From: Chloroflexota bacterium
GTDB taxonomy: Bacteria; Chloroflexota; Chloroflexia; Thermomicrobiales; UBA6265
Direction: 5' to 3'
Length of the DNA stretch: 7,352 nucleotides
Assembly (NCBI GenBank): GCA_023423795.1
Contig: JAFAEX010000047.1
Coordinates: 1 to 7,352 of the forward strand
Shown: piece by piece, positions 5,432 to 7,352 of the stretch
How positions within the stretch are numbered: the first letter of the stretch is position 1
Layout of the letters: each line of letters opens with the position of its first letter
Position numbers and translations under genes: made by a program
Notes under the pieces: model-generated
What the model was told of the DNA's origin: nothing
Databases searched by the model: none
Seen by the model: the letters and a program-made list of their open reading frames with translations, nothing else

Positions 5432-6493
5432 TCAGGGCGCCGGGGTGGCCGCCGGCGACGGTTCCGGCAGGTAATCGGCGGACCACGCCGAGGCGGCATC
5501 GAGATCGCCCGGGATCAAGCCGCGCTCGGCCATCCACGCGGCGTAGGCATCCCAACGTTCGGACGACTGGGTTCCCACGGCGACCCCTCCCGTCGTCCAG
5601 GTCGGCGCGGTGAGGGCTAGCCCGTCCGCCTCGACCGCGCGGTCGATGTCCGGCGACGCGGCGGCCAGCGCGTCCAGCGCCGCCTCCGGTTCGGCGGCTG
5701 CCGCGTCGTACCCGCGAACGGCGGCCCGCAGGAACGCGCGCACGGTTTCGGGATCGCGCTCCAGCGTTTGTTCGCCGGAGACGAGCACCAGTTCGTAGTA
5801 GGCGGGAACGCCGAACTCCTCCACCCGCATGATCTCGACCGGGTAGCCCGCGCGTTCGGCCACGATCGTCTCGTGGGTCCAGAACGCGCCCATCGACGCG
5901 TCGGCCCGCTCCGAGATCAAGGCCGGCAACAGATCGAATCCGACGTTCACGAGGTCGATGTCGGCCATGCCCAGCCCGTCGTGTTCGAGCATGGTGGCGA
6001 GGAAGGCCTCCTGCGACGGGATGCCGGGGTAGGCGACCGTCTTGCCGGCGAGGTCGCCGGGCCGCGCCAGCCCCGCCTCGGCCAGCGTCATGACGCCCAT
6101 CAGCGGTTGTTGGGCGATGGCGGCCACCGAGACCACCGGCACGCCCTGCGCCCGGGCCAGCAGCACGTCGGTCTGGTAGGAGATGCCAAAGGTGTCGCGC
6201 CCCGCGCCGACCGTTTGCAGCACGGTTGCCGGGTCCGACGGCGTGTACACCTCGACCGCGAGCCCCTCCTCGGCGAACCAGCCCCGCTCCAGCGCGAGGA
6301 ACAACCCGGCGTGGTTGGCGTTCGGGTACCAGTCGAGCGCCACCGTCACCGTCGTCGGCGCATCCTGCGCGCCAACGGACTCGGTGCTTCGCGTGAGGGC
6401 TGGCGGAGCGGCCAGCGCGGCAGCAGCGGCGGCGAACGCCCGGCGGCTCACCCGGAGCGGTCGTTTGGGCAGATCGTGCGGGAAGGCGGTCAT
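5432..6493 (-). CDS. ABC transporter substrate-binding protein, NMT1/THI5-like (thiamine-pyrimidine uptake)
   Basis: This 353-aa exported solute-binding protein probably captures a pyrimidine precursor of thiamine (hydroxymethyl- or formylaminomethyl-pyrimidine) for an ABC transporter. Residues 15-32 form a Tat signal (VSRRAF followed by an Ala-rich hydrophobic stretch), probably cleaved near the AQDAP segment at 42-46. The mature protein starts with TVALDWYPNANHAGLFLA (49-66), the hallmark of the NMT1/THI5 family. FGISYQTDVLLA, GKTVAYPG and the DASMGAFW segment follow, as in ThiY-like proteins. The C-terminus ends in a Pro/Ala tail. The ATG at 6493 has GGAG 7 bp upstream; earlier in-frame starts fall inside the riboswitch leader. 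A TPP riboswitch and a promoter lie directly upstream, which supports the thiamine role strongly. No permease or ATPase gene is in the window, so the transporter partners must be elsewhere. Confidence 0.9.
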   Translation of the reverse strand: MTAFPHDLPKRPLRVSRRAFAAAAAALAAPPALTRSTESVGAQDAPTTVTVALDWYPNANHAGLFLALERGWFAEEGLAVEVYTPSDPATVLQTVGAGRDTFGISYQTDVLLARAQGVPVVSVAAIAQQPLMGVMTLAEAGLARPGDLAGKTVAYPGIPSQEAFLATMLEHDGLGMADIDLVNVGFDLLPALISERADASMGAFWTHETIVAERAGYPVEIMRVEEFGVPAYYELVLVSGEQTLERDPETVRAFLRAAVRGYDAAAAEPEAALDALAAASPDIDRAVEADGLALTAPTWTTGGVAVGTQSSERWDAYAAWMAERGLIPGDLDAASAWSADYLPEPSPAATPAP

Positions 6494-6530
6494 CGGCAAT
6501 CTCCGTCGTCGAACCGGCAAGGGACGGCGA

Positions 6531-6559
6531 ACGCGCCGGTCACGGGTGACACGGCGCGT
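6531..6559 (-). promoter_or_regulatory. hairpin between the TPP aptamer and the start codon (candidate expression platform)
   Basis: Eight-base arms ACGCGCCG and CGGCGCGT enclose a further GTCA/TGAC stem, making a strong hairpin 38 bp before the ATG. It lacks a T run. A CCTCCG just after the aptamer (about 6564-6569) could alternatively pair with the CGGAG of the ribosome site (6501-6505), so translational control is possible. This is inferred from base pairing only. Confidence 0.45.
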
Positions 6560-6571
6560 GGGCGGAGGCCA

Positions 6572-6662
6572 ATCGTTCCCTGCGCGGGCATTACCCCGAT
6601 CAGGTTCGACGGTCGGCGGCAGTGCGGCCACCCTCTCAGCCCGGCTCCCCGAGCTCCCGTGT
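6572..6662 (-). ncRNA. TPP riboswitch (THI element)
   Basis: The minus-strand leader carries the conserved TPP aptamer blocks in order. These are CGGGGAGC, then GGGCTGAGAGGGT (CTGAGA at 6634-6639), then GAACCTGATC (6598-6607), then GGGTAATGCCCGCG with the closing AGGGA (6577-6596). It binds thiamine pyrophosphate and normally lowers expression of the gene below when thiamine is plentiful. The outer ends of the P1 stem are approximate. Confidence 0.95.
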
Positions 6663-6687
6663 CGGCGTCGTTCGGTTGTTGCCGGGC

Positions 6688-6716
6688 AGGGTAGGCGAGG
6701 CAGGGTGGCCGGTCAA
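6688..6716 (-). promoter_or_regulatory. sigma70-type promoter for the TPP-controlled gene
   Basis: On the minus strand a -35 box TTGACC (6711-6716) is followed by exactly 17 bp and a -10 box TACCCT (6688-6693). Transcription would begin near 6681, about 20 bp before the aptamer. The position and spacing fit a dedicated promoter. Confidence 0.75.
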
Positions 6717-6729
6717 GTGGCTCCGCCCG

Positions 6730-6775
6730 GCGTCCCGCCGCAGGTACGGGTTTTCCCTCCCCCGCGGCAGGACGC
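6730..6775 (-). terminator. hairpin downstream of the collagen-like gene
   Basis: Arms 6730-6741 and 6764-6775 pair over 12 bp, with one G-U pair in the minus-strand RNA, and the loop contains a small GGG-AAAA-CCC hairpin. It begins about 30 bp after the collagen-like stop codon and lies before the promoter of the next gene, as a terminator would. There is no T run. Confidence 0.5.
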
Positions 6776-6805
6776 GCCGGCGACGGATTCGCGACGGAGC
6801 CGCGA

Positions 6806-7352
6806 TCAGCCGATGCAGTAGGCGTAGGCGGTCACTGATTCATCATTCGGTGCTGGGTGTGTCACTCGAACGTGCCATCCTTCCCCGTTGGCGAGCCGGT
6901 AGGACTGGACGGCGTAGACTTCGTCGCCTCCATTGAATCCGCCGGAAAGGACCGTCGTGCCGTTCGGACAAGTCGCAACGCAATCGACTGTTTGGCCCTC
7001 TGGCACGGCGCACTCGTTCTCGCCGGTCTGGATGCTCGCCGCCGAGAACGCCGGTCCCGTCGGTCCTTCCGGCCCCGCCGGACCAGCGGGACCGGCCGGC
7101 CCTGCCGGACCCGTCGGTCCATCGGATGGACCGGTTGGTCCTGTCGGCCCGGTCGGGCCGCGCTTGCCCCGCTTGCGGCGCTTGCGCGGCCGGCGGTGTT
7201 CGGCGTCAGGATCGTCGGATGCCGCCCGCGGGCCGGCTGGACCGGCCGGGCCGTCGGTGTCGTCCGTCTCCCCGGACTCGTCGGCGTCGGCCTGCCGCGA
7301 CTTGCGCTTCGGCGCGGCCAGCGCGTCGTCCAGCCCGCTCGCCGCGCCGAAG
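6806..7352 (-). CDS. secreted collagen-like protein, 5' end outside the window
   Basis: The last 181 residues are visible; the start lies past the right edge. The first visible residues, FGAASGLDDALAA then PKRK, look like the end of an export signal with an ALA cleavage site. A charged region follows, with a short GPAGPAGP block and a very basic patch (HRRPRKRRKRGKR). Then comes a run of about a dozen Gly-Pro-X triplets (fragment residues 65-101), interrupted once by an extra Asp (GPSDGP). The C-terminal ~70 residues, with four cysteines (114, 124, 128, 179) and ending AYAYCIG, resemble the small Cys-containing module that closes many bacterial collagen-like proteins. A cell-surface or matrix triple-helical protein is likely. 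It has its own downstream hairpin, so it is probably a separate unit from the TPP-controlled gene. Confidence 0.85.
   Translation of the reverse strand, partial: FGAASGLDDALAAPKRKSRQADADESGETDDTDGPAGPAGPRAASDDPDAEHRRPRKRRKRGKRGPTGPTGPTGPSDGPTGPAGPAGPAGPAGPEGPTGPAFSAASIQTGENECAVPEGQTVDCVATCPNGTTVLSGGFNGGDEVYAVQSYRLANGEGWHVRVTHPAPNDESVTAYAYCIG
7049..7159 (-). repeat. Gly-Pro-X collagen-like repeat tract
   Basis: A nearly continuous tract of 9-bp-scale Gly-Pro-Thr/Ala/Ser/Glu codon triplets encodes the triple-helix-forming segment, with a single one-residue interruption. Codons are mostly CCG/GGT/GGC. Confidence 0.85.

Noticed and set aside
4787..5613. Plus-strand open frames between the convergent units
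   Set aside because: Arg/Pro/Ala-rich random-looking translations without ribosome sites; they oppose the cysteine-rich and binding-protein genes.
6494..6631. Extended N-terminus of the binding protein starting at 6631
   Set aside because: The extension would translate the TPP aptamer and leader; the ATG at 6493 has its own ribosome site and gives a Tat signal at the N-terminus.
6862..7122. Minus-strand 86-residue frame inside the collagen-like gene
   Set aside because: Shifted-frame shadow of the Gly-Pro-X tract with Arg-rich translation; the real frame ends at 6806 with a recognisable Cys module.

Overview
The window is high-GC bacterial DNA. Its coding style (very high GC at third codon positions), auracyanin-like cupredoxin, collagen-like protein and intergenic palindromes suggest a Chloroflexota bacterium of the Thermomicrobia/Sphaerobacter type. 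That placement is inference; there is no rRNA or marker gene here to fix it.

Left part (1-4276). An alpha/beta hydrolase on the minus strand (112-912) is divergent from a plus-strand lipoprotein (1245-2024). The lipoprotein has a long Ala/Thr/Pro/Glu-rich linker ending in a complete type 1 copper cupredoxin domain, and is followed by a 14-bp hairpin at 2064-2096. Next come an atypical class II aldolase of the fructose-bisphosphate aldolase superfamily (2201-3694) and, 6 bp later, a RimI-like GNAT acetyltransferase starting at a GTG (3701-4276). These two probably share an mRNA.

Middle part (4277-5075). About 800 bp lies between convergent transcription units and has no convincing gene. It is packed with repeats: two AT-rich arrays of 11-bp units in opposite orientation (4414-4457 and 4627-4670) around a nested inverted pair, a 19-bp perfect palindrome (4696-4744), and two copies of a GGCGCGATTCAT palindrome (4830-4849, 4881-4900).

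Right part (5076-7352), all on the minus strand. Transcription from a clear sigma70-type promoter (-35 TTGACC, 17 bp, -10 TACCCT; 6688-6716) runs into a TPP riboswitch (about 6572-6662), then a Tat-exported NMT1/THI5-like substrate-binding protein (5432-6493). Thiamine status therefore probably controls uptake of a thiamine-pyrimidine precursor. The transporter's permease and ATPase are not here. About 98 bp further on the same strand is a small unrecognised protein (5076-5333) with eight cysteines in four perfect 11-residue repeats (CxxxC every 11 residues). It starts at a GTG whose Shine-Dalgarno lies inside a predicted hairpin. The far right holds the 3' part of a secreted collagen-like protein whose start lies beyond the window.

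The two most unusual things are the hidden 8-cysteine undecad-repeat protein and the dyad-symmetric, helically phased 11-bp repeat arrays.
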